Part shown: positions 55,901-64,000 of the stretch, one piece after another
Layout: every line of letters starts with the position of its first letter
Numbering within the stretch: the first letter of the stretch is position 1
From: Allopontixanthobacter confluentis
GTDB lineage: Bacteria; Pseudomonadota; Alphaproteobacteria; Sphingomonadales; Sphingomonadaceae
Assembly: GCF_009827615.1 (NCBI RefSeq)
Contig: NZ_WTYU01000001.1
Coordinates: 1,447,001-1,511,000, forward strand
Length of the DNA: 64,000 nucleotides
Reading direction: 5' to 3'
Program-made: the position numbers and the translations under genes
Notes under the pieces: model-generated
Databases searched by the model: none
Told to the model about the DNA's origin: nothing
Seen by the model: only the letters and a program-made list of their open reading frames with translations

Positions 55901-56190
55901 ACGAAGGGCTCAGCCAAGAAGAAATGGCTTTTTACGAAGCGCTTGCCGAGAATGAGAGCGCGATCGATGTTATGGGCAATGACAGCTTGAAGGTGATCGC
56001 CGCCGAACTGGTGAATAGCCTTCGCTCTAACGCCACGGTAGATTGGGCGCGTCGGGAGAGTGCGCGGGCTCGTATGAGAGTCTTAGTGAAGCGAATATTG
56101 CGCAAATATGGATATCCGCCTGACCTTCAGGATGACGCGGTGAATACTGTTTTGGAGCAAGCGGAATTGCTTGCTGCACAATGGCAGTAA
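52948..56190 (+). CDS. hsdR: Type I restriction endonuclease subunit HsdR
   Basis: 1080 residues. The N-terminal PD-(D/E)xK nuclease has RPDVVLF (Asp154) and GVIELK (Glu168, Lys170). The SF2 translocase has Walker A TQGSGKS (about 337-343) and DEAH (442-445), with [10 protein letters not shown] and later [36 protein letters not shown] motifs. The C-terminal helical domain binds the HsdM2S core. Length matches the family. The start ATG is 3 bases after the previous stop. Confidence 0.96.
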   Translation: MGTLTESIIEDAALEWLGELGWQVAYGAQVSPDGSAPIRMSNGDVILEERLRSAIATLNPGIPQDARDEALRRVLASETPSLIEENRRLHRLMIEGVPVEFYDGDSVRGDRVKLVDFCLTHDTAGLGQSAFDRNDWLAVNQFIVIEDGRTRRPDVVLFLNGLPIGVIELKSPADENATLHGAFNQLQTYKAQIPALFRSNAILITSDGIKARVGSLTADEERFMPWRSTDGHTIAAVTDPQLETVLKGVCDRAAVLRLLRDFTVFGDTKRGIIKIIAGYHQYFAAQNALAATLRALPFAHSAKATAAAVSEHPSNFDLPSAEAHRPGDKRIGVVWHTQGSGKSLLMAFYAGLLVREEALENPTIVIITDRNDLDEQLYSTFSMCRNLIRQTPVRADSRDDLRDKLDRAAGGVIFTTIQKFAPADGDDYPAISERNNIIVMADEAHRSQYGFKARIDRKTGIRSYGHAKYLRDGLPHASFIGFTGTPIEASDVNTPAVFGNYVDIYDISRAVEDGATVPIYYESRLARIELPDEAIPELDDEIAELTEEEETAEQEKLKARWAAVERLVGSKQRLQMVAADLVEHLERRLEAMDGKAMAVCMSRRICVALYDEIIALRPDWHSDDDREGAVKVVMTGSASDPEVWQQHIGGKARRDELVRRAKAPDDPLRLILVRDMWLTGFDAPSMHTMYIDKPMRGHGLMQAIARVNRVFRDKEAGLVVDYIGIAQNLKAALGVYSASDQEQTGIDEALAVRVLLEKFHIVKTMFEGFDCEPGISGTPAQRLKCLAEGLQWVLAAQERRALKQASDDARKAEHRRFQDSVLALGKAFALAAASDEAKSIRDEVAFYQTMRAALAKTSTSSRSAREREFAVQQLIDKSVVSTEIVDILGAAGLETPDISILSDEFLAEMKDSERPNLALEALKKLLSDKIKSRAQTHTVESRRYSQRLADAIARYHTNAISTVEVIQALIELAKEIRERMSAGGDEGLSQEEMAFYEALAENESAIDVMGNDSLKVIAAELVNSLRSNATVDWARRESARARMRVLVKRILRKYGYPPDLQDDAVNTVLEQAELLAAQWQ

Positions 56191-56350
56191 TTGGAAAAAT
56201 CCGCTCTCAGTTTCAAAATGCAGCGAAGCTGCCGTTCCAATAATGGCCACTTGTCGGACGCATCACGCGCGGGATCGTTCGCGCGCAAGACTGCCGACCC
56301 AAAATTCCTCCCAGCTTCTATCAGCGATCATTGTGTAGTATCGCGGGGCC

Positions 56351-57508
56351 ATGACGGACGACAATGACTATCTGGCGAACTATAAGCCGAACCAATTATA
56401 CACGTATCCAGCGAGCAAGGGGACGTTTGCGACGATTGTGGCCGACAGCGAAGAAGATTTGGGCGAAGTCGACGTCACGTCGCGATGCAAACTCTCGGTC
56501 AAGGCATTCTACGTGTCCGAGCGCAAGGATTTTGGTTCGTTAAAAATAACGAAGCTGCGATTTCACAGACGGTTTGGTTGGCAGGACGATGGTCATATCC
56601 AAGTGAATAATTGCCAAGCTGCGCAAATGGCGCAGCTTCTGTCGATTATCTCATGCCTCGATTTATCGGAAGCAACTAAGGCTAGAGTATCGCTTGATAA
56701 CGTCGATGTTGCCGCACTTGTCACCCTTTTGGGAACCGACAAAGGCGCGTCCATCATCAAGGAACTAGCCGAAACGCCGTCGCTCTCTCACGATATTTAC
56801 GCCGTGGCGACTAAGCGACAGGCATTGGCTGAATTTGAAAAGATGCTCGGAGAAGACCGCAAAGAGCCTGAATGGCAAGCATACTTCGAACGCAACCCAT
56901 GGATATTCGGGCATGGCTTGAACTACGTCTTTTTAGACAAAGTCGGGCCAAAGCTAGAGACGAAAACAACTGGCAGCGCCTTCGACACGCCCGGCAAGAC
57001 TGCCGACGCGCTTATGCGAACACGCGCCGAAATCAGCCAATACGTCCTCATTGAGATCAAGAAGGATTGGACAGACCTTTTGCAGAAAGACACCTACCGT
57101 TCGGGGTGTTGGGCTGTATCTAGCGAACTTTCCGCAGCGGTCACGCAAGCGCAGAAGACGGCATTTCAGTTTGCCCACAATCGCCTTCGTGATGTGCTGA
57201 AAGACACCAGCGGGAGCGATATGGGCGAGCTCGCATATTCGGTCGAACCGCGTAGTTATCTGGTGATCGGCAACATGGCCGAACTATACGGAAATGATGA
57301 CAAAGTAGCGTGCTTTGAACTCTATCGCCGAAACACGCGGTCGCCTGAAATCTTAACGTTCGACGAACTTTTCCAGCGAGCGCGTTGCATCGTTGAAAAC
57401 ATTAGCGCGGAATTGGAAGTCGGTTCCGAAACCGAACCCTATGAACACGTCGGCATGCAGGTAGACATTTCCGTTGCTTATGACAGCGCCGACAGCATAC
57501 CGTTTTAA
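56351..57508 (+). CDS. sduA: Shedu-type anti-phage nuclease (DUF4263)
   Basis: 385 residues. The C-terminal DUF4263 domain, about 160-300, shows the family pattern: EPEWQAYFERNPWIFGHGL (about 173-190), an Asp in DALMRT (Asp219), then YVLIEIKKDWTDLL (Glu235, Lys237), YRSG and SSELSAAVTQAQ. This is a PD-(D/E)xK-type nuclease, the hallmark of the single-gene Shedu defence system. The N-terminal 150 residues form a separate sensor-like region (beta then helical). It is preceded by a 160-base gap after hsdR and overlaps the next gene by one base (TAATG). Confidence 0.85.
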   Translation: MTDDNDYLANYKPNQLYTYPASKGTFATIVADSEEDLGEVDVTSRCKLSVKAFYVSERKDFGSLKITKLRFHRRFGWQDDGHIQVNNCQAAQMAQLLSIISCLDLSEATKARVSLDNVDVAALVTLLGTDKGASIIKELAETPSLSHDIYAVATKRQALAEFEKMLGEDRKEPEWQAYFERNPWIFGHGLNYVFLDKVGPKLETKTTGSAFDTPGKTADALMRTRAEISQYVLIEIKKDWTDLLQKDTYRSGCWAVSSELSAAVTQAQKTAFQFAHNRLRDVLKDTSGSDMGELAYSVEPRSYLVIGNMAELYGNDDKVACFELYRRNTRSPEILTFDELFQRARCIVENISAELEVGSETEPYEHVGMQVDISVAYDSADSIPF

Positions 57509-58266
57509 TGTCAGTTTCGCTTCAGTTAGCCGAGTATTGGGATTTGGTGCCCGCCGTAGTTGGTGGCGTAATCGGCGCACTGGCGGGCGGCATACCAGCT
57601 TGGCTTTTGGCCAAACGTCAATCGGACGAAGCGCTTCGACGCAACCGTGAACAGCGCGTTGACAATCAGAAGGCGCTGGCGTTTTCGGTCGTGGTCAAGC
57701 TGCTGCACATCATCAACAGCACAATCAGCCTAAGCAATCATGTTAAGTCGTGTATGGCGCTTCGCGACGACCCCGACCGCGCTCACATGGAACCTTGGCA
57801 AGTCTTAGTGCCGATGATTGGGCATACCGACGAAGGGTCCATTCGGTTCGCCGCCGAAGAAATGGGCGTGTTCGCCGCCGCGAACGAATACGACTTGATG
57901 CAAGACATGATGTTGCTTGCGGTGCGCCATTCATCGACCCTTGCGACGTTCCAAGAATACTGTGTCATGCGAAACGATTTTCGCGCCATTGGGCCGAGGC
58001 CCGCAGACTTTGACGGACAGATCGGCGGCGGTTGGCTCACACCGGAAGAAGTGGACAGCTTCAAGCCATATACTATCCCGATGAACAATGTCGTCGTTGG
58101 GCTGGACGCTGGATTAGAAGAAGACGTTCGCTTGGCTCGAACCATCGCCGAACGCTTCGGCCCATTAACAGCAAAGCACTTCGGGGTGTCGAAATTCGCA
58201 CACCTGACATTTCCATCGGACGATGAACTTGCGGCCATGAGGCAAGCGCCCAACACGGAAACGTAA
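57508..58266 (+). CDS. Membrane-anchored partner of the Shedu-like gene, unknown family
   Basis: 252 residues with one N-terminal membrane helix (LVPAVVGGVIGALAGGIPAWLLA), a basic-Gln coil (KRQSDEALRRNREQRVDNQKALAF) and a long helical soluble domain. It starts at the last base of the nuclease stop, so it is translated with it. I recognise no family. A Shedu gene paired with a membrane protein is not the standard description of the system, which makes it a candidate sensor, anchor or regulator. The role is inferred from coupling only. Confidence 0.7.
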   Translation: MSVSLQLAEYWDLVPAVVGGVIGALAGGIPAWLLAKRQSDEALRRNREQRVDNQKALAFSVVVKLLHIINSTISLSNHVKSCMALRDDPDRAHMEPWQVLVPMIGHTDEGSIRFAAEEMGVFAAANEYDLMQDMMLLAVRHSSTLATFQEYCVMRNDFRAIGPRPADFDGQIGGGWLTPEEVDSFKPYTIPMNNVVVGLDAGLEEDVRLARTIAERFGPLTAKHFGVSKFAHLTFPSDDELAAMRQAPNTET

Positions 58267-58445
58267 GTTGGACAAATTCTTTCGGAACACGCCGGAAAAT
58301 CGCCAATTCGACCGGCTTCGACTTAAGGACGCAGGTTGTGGGATCACACGACCTTCCATTTCAAAGCCGGGGTAAGCCTGGTGCTATGGCTGCTATGCGG
58401 CATATATCACCGCCCAAGAATTACCGATACGGGGCGCAAAACGGA

Positions 58446-60425
58446 CTAAGGTACTTTTTTCTGCGTCTTTGCTTTTCGTGGCGCGCGAAGGCGGCCCGGC
58501 AACAGATTGATCGGCACTGCAGGCGTTTGCTTCGTGATCTCTGGAATAGTTGCGACGGCTTCCCGCAACAGATCCAAATGATCCTTTGAATACCGCCCTT
58601 CCGTTTCACCAGCCAGAGAATGACCAGCAAAATCCGCCCGTATCTCAGGCGTAATCCCAGCCCCTTTCATGAAGTCAATCGCGGTATGCCGGAAGGAGTG
58701 TATGCCCTGTCCGTTTCCAAGAAATGGAAGCTCCTTGATCAGCTTTATCCAAATGCGTTTGTAATATGCATCTCCCATCGTGCCCTTCCCGCTCTCCGCA
58801 GCAAGCTCTGGGAACATCAAGGTCTCACCTGCCGCGCGCAGAGCTTCGACATATTGCGTCAGGCCAAGCCGGACCAGTTCATTTGCCACCGGAACTTTGC
58901 GTTCTGAACTTATCGTTTTTAAGCGACGCGTATCTGTCGGGCGCACTTCAAAATGCCAATGCTCGTCATTCAGCTGCACATCATCGACTGCAAGCCCACA
59001 AATTTCATCACGGCGCATGCCCGAATACCAAGCAATGAGTGGCACAAAATACCACGCGTCATGAACCACGAGATCACCCAGTTGCATCCTGCGTGCGTAG
59101 GATTTCGATCCGGTCCACGGCGGAAGGCTGAAAATCTCCATACCTTGCTCCACCGTGTAGGGCGAACGCAGTTTTCGCCTGTTGCGGCCGTCGTCCATGA
59201 TAAATGCTCCATAGTCCAGTTCTGCCAGAGGCTGATGCTTGCTAAACCAAGTGGTCAATTGCCGCAGAAAACCCCAATGCCGCTTGGTTGTGGAGATACC
59301 CAAGCCAAGGTCAGCACGTTTGATATGCTTGGTGAGATTTTCATGATTGCTTGCTGCTTTGGCGGCGGCTTTTTCGCCCGCGACCACTTTGGCCTCAGTC
59401 TCGTCGATGATTTCCCAAATGGTCATTTCAGCATGCCTCGGAGACTTTCCCCAACTGGGCCCGTGCAGCTTTTCAAAGCAGCTATCCAGCGTCACAAGGT
59501 CATCGTGGGTCAGAGTCGCAAGCGGTCGGCCGCCAATAACCTCCTCCAGTAGACGGGCTGGTAGCACGAACTGGTTTCGGGTCTTCTTCGTCCATGCCTT
59601 TCCGTTCTTCATCCGCGAGGTGCCGTCTTTGCCGCCGGTGCGTGGATTGTGCGCGATGAACTTCTCGACCGCCTCGGTCGGGGTCATAGTTGCATAGGGA
59701 CCGGCCGGTGGCGCTTGCGGCGCGAAGCCTGGCGATGAGCTTTGCGGAAGGCTTTGAGCATATTGCGCCACTTGAACAGGCGCATAAGCCGAACCTGGAT
59801 TGTCCAAGTTGCCTTGGAACTCACGGGCCGCTTCAATACGCGCCTGATTCACTACCCTTCTTGCCATCGCCTCACGCAGCGCTGACTTATCGAGCCCAAG
59901 GTCAGCAAGGCGCGCGGCTCCAGCCTCGTCTGCGCTGTCGAGCCCCATAGACTCGGCCAAATCGGACCACGCCATGATCACGATGGGATCATCGTTATCA
60001 TCGGCATCCATGCGGCCGATCAGAAAGTCGTCGATCTTGCCATATGTAAGTGAATCGTTTGCAGCCGTCTCAAAGGCGCCCAGGCGGAGCGAGAGAGCCT
60101 TGCGAATATCGTCATGATCATCGGGGGGCTCGATATGAAGGCTGGCATGCATAATCACGAGCCGGTCGCGCTCGATGAGCATCTGGCGTCGATAGATCTC
60201 AGCCCGCTCTTCAGCTGTGAGCCCGTCAGAGCCCATTTTAGCCATCACGTTCATCGCTACCCTCTCGCAGATCAAGGTCATGGCCGGAGCGAGCAATGCT
60301 GCCCGCTTACGGCTGGTTGTCTTTAGCGACATCCGTAACCGGAAAGGCTTATCAGGCCCTAAACGTATGAGTTTGCGGAAATAATACGTGCCCTGCTTGC
60401 GCGTGACGTTCTGAATGCTGGCCAT
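58446..60425 (-). CDS. Tyrosine recombinase integrase of the element
   Basis: 659 residues starting at the ATG at 60425 (MASIQNVTRKQGTYYFRKLIRLG), a DUF6538-like beginning of phage-type integrases; the frame is open to 60476 without support. A core-binding region precedes the catalytic domain, which shows Arg in WYSGMRRDEICGL, His-x-x-Arg in IHSFRHTAIDF and the Tyr nucleophile in GETEGRYSKDH. It lies next to the right attachment repeat and reads inward, with three 13-base repeats immediately upstream. No excisionase was identified. Confidence 0.92.
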   Translation of the reverse strand: MASIQNVTRKQGTYYFRKLIRLGPDKPFRLRMSLKTTSRKRAALLAPAMTLICERVAMNVMAKMGSDGLTAEERAEIYRRQMLIERDRLVIMHASLHIEPPDDHDDIRKALSLRLGAFETAANDSLTYGKIDDFLIGRMDADDNDDPIVIMAWSDLAESMGLDSADEAGAARLADLGLDKSALREAMARRVVNQARIEAAREFQGNLDNPGSAYAPVQVAQYAQSLPQSSSPGFAPQAPPAGPYATMTPTEAVEKFIAHNPRTGGKDGTSRMKNGKAWTKKTRNQFVLPARLLEEVIGGRPLATLTHDDLVTLDSCFEKLHGPSWGKSPRHAEMTIWEIIDETEAKVVAGEKAAAKAASNHENLTKHIKRADLGLGISTTKRHWGFLRQLTTWFSKHQPLAELDYGAFIMDDGRNRRKLRSPYTVEQGMEIFSLPPWTGSKSYARRMQLGDLVVHDAWYFVPLIAWYSGMRRDEICGLAVDDVQLNDEHWHFEVRPTDTRRLKTISSERKVPVANELVRLGLTQYVEALRAAGETLMFPELAAESGKGTMGDAYYKRIWIKLIKELPFLGNGQGIHSFRHTAIDFMKGAGITPEIRADFAGHSLAGETEGRYSKDHLDLLREAVATIPEITKQTPAVPINLLPGRLRAPRKAKTQKKVP

Positions 60426-60427
60426 AG

Positions 60428-60464
60428 CCGTGGTATCCTTCCGTGGCACCCTGCCGTGGCACCC
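60428..60464. repeat. Three direct repeats upstream of the integrase
   Basis: CCGTGGTATCC (60428-60438), CCGTGGCACCC (60441-60451) and CCGTGGCACCC (60454-60464) are spaced by 13 bases. Similar units exist at 32957-32980 near the other end. They are candidates for integrase arm-site binding, and also overlap the integrase promoter region, so they may serve autoregulation. Confidence 0.6.
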
Positions 60465-60539
60465 TAAAAGAGCCATCCACGGCGGGACAAATGGAAGAAG
60501 CCAAAGGATTCAGAAGCTTAAATCACAACTGTCTGGGGC

Positions 60540-60559
60540 CCCTGCCACCCCAGCCATTT
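60540..60559 (+). repeat. Right attachment repeat
   Basis: CCCTGCCACCCCAGCCATTT, identical to 32882-32901 in the tRNA-Gln. It carries the 3' end of the tRNA but no tRNA gene is present here. It marks the right edge of the integrated element. Confidence 0.92.
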
Positions 60560-60587
60560 GCATTACCTGTCAATCTGCACAGCAAAA

Positions 60588-60617
60588 CGCGCGCCATGCC
60601 GGATGGCATGGCGCGCG
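60588..60617 (-). terminator. Terminator downstream of the TonB-dependent receptor
   Basis: A perfect 13-bp stem (CGCGCGCCATGCC with GGCATGGCGCGCG, loop GGAT) on the minus strand follows the receptor stop and is followed by TTTTG. It closes the receptor transcript and separates it from the element. Confidence 0.8.
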
Positions 60618-60639
60618 CTGTGGTTCGGCTTGGCGCTGT

Positions 60640-62976
60640 TTAGAAGCGCACTTCACCGGTTACGTAGAACCGCCGCGGATCGCCGTAGAAACCTGTCAGC
60701 GTGCCTTCCAGGCCCAGAGTGGAGCGGAACGGAACGCCGCCCGTGCCGCCGGTCACGAAATTATAGCCTGACACGATATAGCGTTTATCGAACAGGTTTT
60801 TCCCGTGCAGGCCGATGGTGAAGCGGTCTGCACTGTCAGTATAGACGATGCTGGCATCCACGAGCGAGAAGCCATCCTGATCAAGGAACGCGTTGGGCAC
60901 TTCAAACTGGCTGGCATCGCTCCGGGTCGACACAGAGCCGAGGAAATCCACCATCCCCCCGGCCATTGGCAAGCCGAGATCGAAACCGGCGTGAACCGTG
61001 AATTCAGGGGTATTCTGGAACACCCGCTGATCAGCCACATCATTACCGAAAGCATCGATGAAAGTGTTATATTTCGCGTCGAGATAACCCAGCGACCAGT
61101 TCACGTTGAGCCGGCTGCCGGCCCCCGCAAAATCAGCCCCGACCAATGCGCGCCCTTCAAATTCCACGCCGTTCACATCGGCGCTGGCAGCGTTGGAAGT
61201 GATGCCGATGAAACTGTCATTCACCCCGTCATTGTTGGTATCCACGCCGACAGAACCGGGGATCTGCACGTCATTATAATCGCCTTTGAACGCAGCCAGG
61301 CTGATGTTCAGGCGGTTATCCAGCAAGGATCCCTTCCAGCCGATTTCGTAGCTATCCACGGTTTCAGGATCGAAGCTGAGGAAATTGAAAATATCTTCCG
61401 CATCGCGTGCGCCGCTGCCGTTAAGGTCAGGCGCTGCGGAAGTCTGGCCGCGCGGGTCAAAACCGCCGCCCTTGAAGCCCTGTGCGTAGCTGATGTAGAA
61501 ATTGTGATTGTTGTTCGGCTTGAAACTGATGGATGCGCGCGGTGTGAATTCCTTGAAAGTACGGCTGCCATCAAAGTCCGAAGTGACAGCTAGGGGAACC
61601 GCTGGTCCGCCAAACAGGTCGGAAAATCCGCCGACAAATGTGGTCCGCAAAATCCGCGACGCACGTTTGTCATGGGTGTAACGCCCACCCAGCGAAATCG
61701 CCAGTTGCTCAGTGATATCAAAAGTGAAGTCACCAAAGACCGACCATGTCTTGGTGCTGACATCACCCAGCGTCTGCGCATTGAGGCCGGGGCGGCCAAT
61801 CAGGGCGCCTGTCGTGAACAGGGCAACGTCAAACGCGGTGAAGGCATCGGCATCCAGATAATAGGCGCCGATCACGCCGTTCAGCCTGTCGGTTTCATAG
61901 AGCAGCTGGAATTCCTGGCTGATCTGGTCGTTCTTGTAGATGGCCGGAACATCAAGATCGGATGCGGCCAGACTGTCAAAATCGATTGGCGTGGTGGACT
62001 TGTCCTTGCGGTATCCGGTGATCGACTTCAGCGTGATGGCCGGGCTGATTTCCAGGCCGATTGCAAGCGCGCCGCCATAGGCTTCCACTTCCTGTTTCAC
62101 CACATCAAGCCCGGCACGTGTATCATAGATATCATCCAGCACCGGCTGGCCGGTGAACAGGCTGGTAATCAGGCGCGTGCCCTGGCGCGGATCGCTGGTA
62201 TCGTTGATGTAATCGCCCGACAGGCGGACAAATAATGGCCCATTGTCGAATTCCAGAGTGGCGCGGCCACCCCACAGATCCTTATTGTAGTTTTCAACCC
62301 CCGGTTGCACCAGATTGTCACCATACCCGCCCCGGCTGAGGCGCGCAGCACTGGCCCCGAAGCGCAGCGTCTCGCCAAGCGGTACAGACCCGCTGACCAC
62401 GACATCTGCCTGATCATACGAACCATAGGTGCCGCGGATCTTGAATTCCGGATCAGCCGACAGGCGGCTGGTGACATATTTGATCGCGCCGCCAATCGTG
62501 TTGCGGCCATATAAAGTGCCCTGCGGCCCGCGCAAAACCTCGATCCGTTCGACATCGTAAATGTCGAGCACTGCAGCCTGCGGACGGTTGAGGTATACAT
62601 CATCGACATAAAGCCCGACGCCCGCTTCAAACCCGGCGACCGGGTCCTGCTGGCCGACCCCGCGGATGAATGCCGTCAGCGTGGTGTTGGTCCCGCGCGA
62701 AACTTCCAGAGTGAGGTTCGGCACTTCCTGCGCGATGGCAGTCAGTTCCAGCGTGCCTTGCTTGGCCAGCGTTTCCCCGCTGATGGCGCTGATGGAAATG
62801 GGCACATCCTGCAGCCGTTCTTCGCGGCGGCGTGCGGTCACCACAATGACATCGCCGCCAAGATTTTCGGTGGCGGCAGGGTTGGATGCTTCCTGCGCTT
62901 TGAGCGGAGCATCGGTCAGGGCGACTGCGGCAGCGCCCGCCAGAAGAGTGCATGCGAATCTACGCGAAAATATCAT
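60640..62976 (-). CDS. TonB-dependent outer-membrane receptor
   Basis: 778 residues: signal peptide (FACTLLAGAAAVALTDAPLKAQ), a TonB-box-like start (GDVIVVTARRREERLQDVPISI), plug domain (YVDDVYLNRPQAAVLDIYDVERIEVLRGPQGTLYGRNTIGGAIKYVT) and a 22-strand barrel ending YVTGEVRF with terminal Phe. This is the type abundant in Sphingomonadales for uptake of plant- or algae-derived compounds and iron complexes. It is divergent from a TetR gene that probably controls it. The substrate is not identifiable. Confidence 0.95.
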   Translation of the reverse strand: MIFSRRFACTLLAGAAAVALTDAPLKAQEASNPAATENLGGDVIVVTARRREERLQDVPISISAISGETLAKQGTLELTAIAQEVPNLTLEVSRGTNTTLTAFIRGVGQQDPVAGFEAGVGLYVDDVYLNRPQAAVLDIYDVERIEVLRGPQGTLYGRNTIGGAIKYVTSRLSADPEFKIRGTYGSYDQADVVVSGSVPLGETLRFGASAARLSRGGYGDNLVQPGVENYNKDLWGGRATLEFDNGPLFVRLSGDYINDTSDPRQGTRLITSLFTGQPVLDDIYDTRAGLDVVKQEVEAYGGALAIGLEISPAITLKSITGYRKDKSTTPIDFDSLAASDLDVPAIYKNDQISQEFQLLYETDRLNGVIGAYYLDADAFTAFDVALFTTGALIGRPGLNAQTLGDVSTKTWSVFGDFTFDITEQLAISLGGRYTHDKRASRILRTTFVGGFSDLFGGPAVPLAVTSDFDGSRTFKEFTPRASISFKPNNNHNFYISYAQGFKGGGFDPRGQTSAAPDLNGSGARDAEDIFNFLSFDPETVDSYEIGWKGSLLDNRLNISLAAFKGDYNDVQIPGSVGVDTNNDGVNDSFIGITSNAASADVNGVEFEGRALVGADFAGAGSRLNVNWSLGYLDAKYNTFIDAFGNDVADQRVFQNTPEFTVHAGFDLGLPMAGGMVDFLGSVSTRSDASQFEVPNAFLDQDGFSLVDASIVYTDSADRFTIGLHGKNLFDKRYIVSGYNFVTGGTGGVPFRSTLGLEGTLTGFYGDPRRFYVTGEVRF

Positions 62977-63019
62977 TATGTTTATCCTCCCAAGACTATT
63001 GCTGGCTGAATATTGAATG

Positions 63020-63039
63020 TTGAACCAACTTTCAAGTTC
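63020..63039. promoter_or_regulatory. Candidate TetR operator between the divergent genes
   Basis: A dyad-like TTGAAC...GTTCT arrangement (GAAC, ten bases, GTTC) with TTGAA/TTCAA subrepeats lies in the 102 bases between the receptor and regulator starts. TetR dimers commonly bind dyads here. This is only a motif call. Confidence 0.25.
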
Positions 63040-63078
63040 TGCTTGTAAATTTTCCCTGTCCGTCTAACAATTTCGGGC

Positions 63079-63714
63079 ATGAGTGTAGGAAAGAGCGCCG
63101 TAGGACAAAATGCCGCCAAGCGGCCACGCACAGCGCGGGGCCAACAGACGATGCGCAAATTGCTGGATGCGGCAGAGGCGGAATTTGGCGAGCGCGGCTT
63201 TCACGATGCCTCCATCAGCGGCATCACTCGCCGCGCGGGCACGGCGCTGGGCAGTTTCTACACCTATTTCGATACCAAGGATGATGTCTTCCGCGCGCTG
63301 GTGCGGGACATGAGCGAACGTGTGCGGAAAACCGTCGGCAGTTCCGTCGGCCCCGGCCTGTCAGCGTTCGAAACCGAGGAAGCAGCCCTTGCGTCGTTCC
63401 TCAACTTTGCGCGCGACCACAAGGAAATCTACCGCATCATCGATGAAGCGGAATTTGTCGATCCGGCAAGTTACCGCGAACATTACGAAACCACTGCCAC
63501 ACGCATCACAGCCCGTTTGCAGGCCGGCATGGACAAGGGTGAATTCCGCACGGGCATGGAAGAAGCGCACGCCTGGGCGCTGATGGGCATGAACGTATTT
63601 CTGGGCCTGCGTTACGGCGTTTGGTCAGATGACCGCCCTGCCAAGGAACTGGCGGCCATTGCCCGGTCCATTCTGGAACAGGGCATTGCGGCGGATAGTC
63701 ATAGTCAGGCCTGA
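63079..63714 (+). CDS. TetR-family transcriptional regulator
   Basis: 211 residues. N-terminal HTH in the typical pattern: MRKLLDAAEAEFGERGFHDASISGITRRAGTALGSFYTYFDTKDDVFRALV, then an all-helical ligand domain with LGLRYGVWSDDRPAKELA. Divergent from the receptor with a 102-base promoter region, so it is likely its repressor, responding to a metabolite taken up by the receptor. Confidence 0.92.
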   Translation: MSVGKSAVGQNAAKRPRTARGQQTMRKLLDAAEAEFGERGFHDASISGITRRAGTALGSFYTYFDTKDDVFRALVRDMSERVRKTVGSSVGPGLSAFETEEAALASFLNFARDHKEIYRIIDEAEFVDPASYREHYETTATRITARLQAGMDKGEFRTGMEEAHAWALMGMNVFLGLRYGVWSDDRPAKELAAIARSILEQGIAADSHSQA

Positions 63715-63717
63715 ACC

Positions 63718-64000
63718 TCAGGTTTCGGCGTTCAACGCATCGATAAGGTCAGCGACGCGTTTCGCATTCACGCCCAGATCGCTGAGGCCAACGCGCGAGG
63801 TGGAGCGGAAATCCACTTCGCTGCCGCCGTTGGCAGGCCGAACCCGCGCGACCACATCATCCCTGAAACCATAGAGAAAAGTTTCCGCCACGCCTTCGAT
63901 CTGGCTGCCGCGGATTTTGACATCATGAAGTCCGGCATCTGTCATAACCGACGAGACCCGGTCAATCGCCTGGTCTGCCGGCATCGCCAGACGCACTGTC
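63718..64000 (-). CDS. DUF1499 domain protein, partial
   Basis: The 3' end of the gene is visible for 92-94 codons and the start lies outside the window: frame runs past 63996 without a preceding stop. The visible part has EGVAETFLYGFRDDVVARVRP, EVDFRSTSRVGLSDLGVNAKRVADLIDAL, matching the conserved C-terminus of DUF1499, a family with no established biochemical role. It is convergent with the TetR gene, with a gap of three bases. Confidence 0.8.
   Translation of the reverse strand, partial: TVRLAMPADQAIDRVSSVMTDAGLHDVKIRGSQIEGVAETFLYGFRDDVVARVRPANGGSEVDFRSTSRVGLSDLGVNAKRVADLIDALNAET

Larger units (their letters stand above)
32882..60559. mobile_element. Integrative mobilizable element inserted in tRNA-Gln, 27.7 kb
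   Basis: Bounded by a perfect 20-bp direct repeat, with a tyrosine recombinase adjacent to the right copy, a relaxase and accessory protein at 39.7-42.7 kb, no type IV secretion genes, and a defence-rich cargo. Base composition looks visibly more AT-rich than the flanks and gene style changes at both ends. Integrase plus relaxase without a conjugation machine is the definition of an IME, which needs a helper element to transfer. Excision and transfer are not shown by sequence alone. Confidence 0.88.

Overview
The window looks like the chromosome of an alphaproteobacterium of the order Sphingomonadales, most likely Erythrobacteraceae. This rests on the str-type ribosomal cluster order, a sphingomonad-style TonB-dependent receptor, the type III polyketide synthase cluster, and the overall gene style. 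It is inference from gene content; no 16S rRNA is present.

Left flank (1-32.9 kb) is ordinary core chromosome. The minus-strand cluster rpsL-rpsG-fusA-tuf-rpsJ runs leftward into what is probably rplC at the window edge. It is followed by a PilZ protein, an acetyltransferase with a LysR regulator, a LysR/flavodoxin-fold reductase pair, apaG, a SulP transporter, an HWE histidine kinase, metZ, a lipid-linked glycosylation pair (PMT-like transferase and GT2-GtrA fusion), leuB-recO, ubiK, tspO, tlyA, ilvE and an OmpA-like protein. Then come a three-gene type III polyketide cluster (synthase, methyltransferase, flavoprotein), an EamA transporter, an NAD synthetase with a fused helix-turn-helix domain, topoisomerase IB and a YghU-like glutathione transferase. 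The flank ends in tRNA-Gln(TTG).

From 32.88 to 60.56 kb lies a 27.7 kb integrative element. It sits in the 3' end of tRNA-Gln and is bounded by a perfect 20-bp direct repeat. A tyrosine recombinase lies beside the right repeat. A ribbon-helix-helix accessory protein and a relaxase with a histidine-triad motif are present, but no type IV secretion genes, so the element reads as an integrative mobilizable element (IME). Its cargo is a secreted subtilisin-like lipoprotein with two exported partners, IS debris, a winged-helix-like protein, a 20-residue hydrophobic mini-protein with its own terminator, a Gln-rich TPR protein, and a defence block. The block holds two DEDD-type exonucleases, a type I restriction-modification system (hsdM, hsdS, hsdR) with a DUF262/DUF1524 GmrSD-like gene inserted before hsdR, and a Shedu-type nuclease translationally coupled to a membrane-anchored protein.

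Right flank (60.6-64 kb) returns to core-like sequence: a TonB-dependent receptor divergent from a TetR regulator, and a DUF1499 protein cut by the window edge.

The items most worth following up are the IME as a carrier of a layered defence island, the Shedu plus membrane-protein pair, the exonuclease pair beside it, the HTH-NAD synthetase fusion with a palindrome at its start, and two mini-genes too short for normal gene callers (21773-21832 and 43721-43783).
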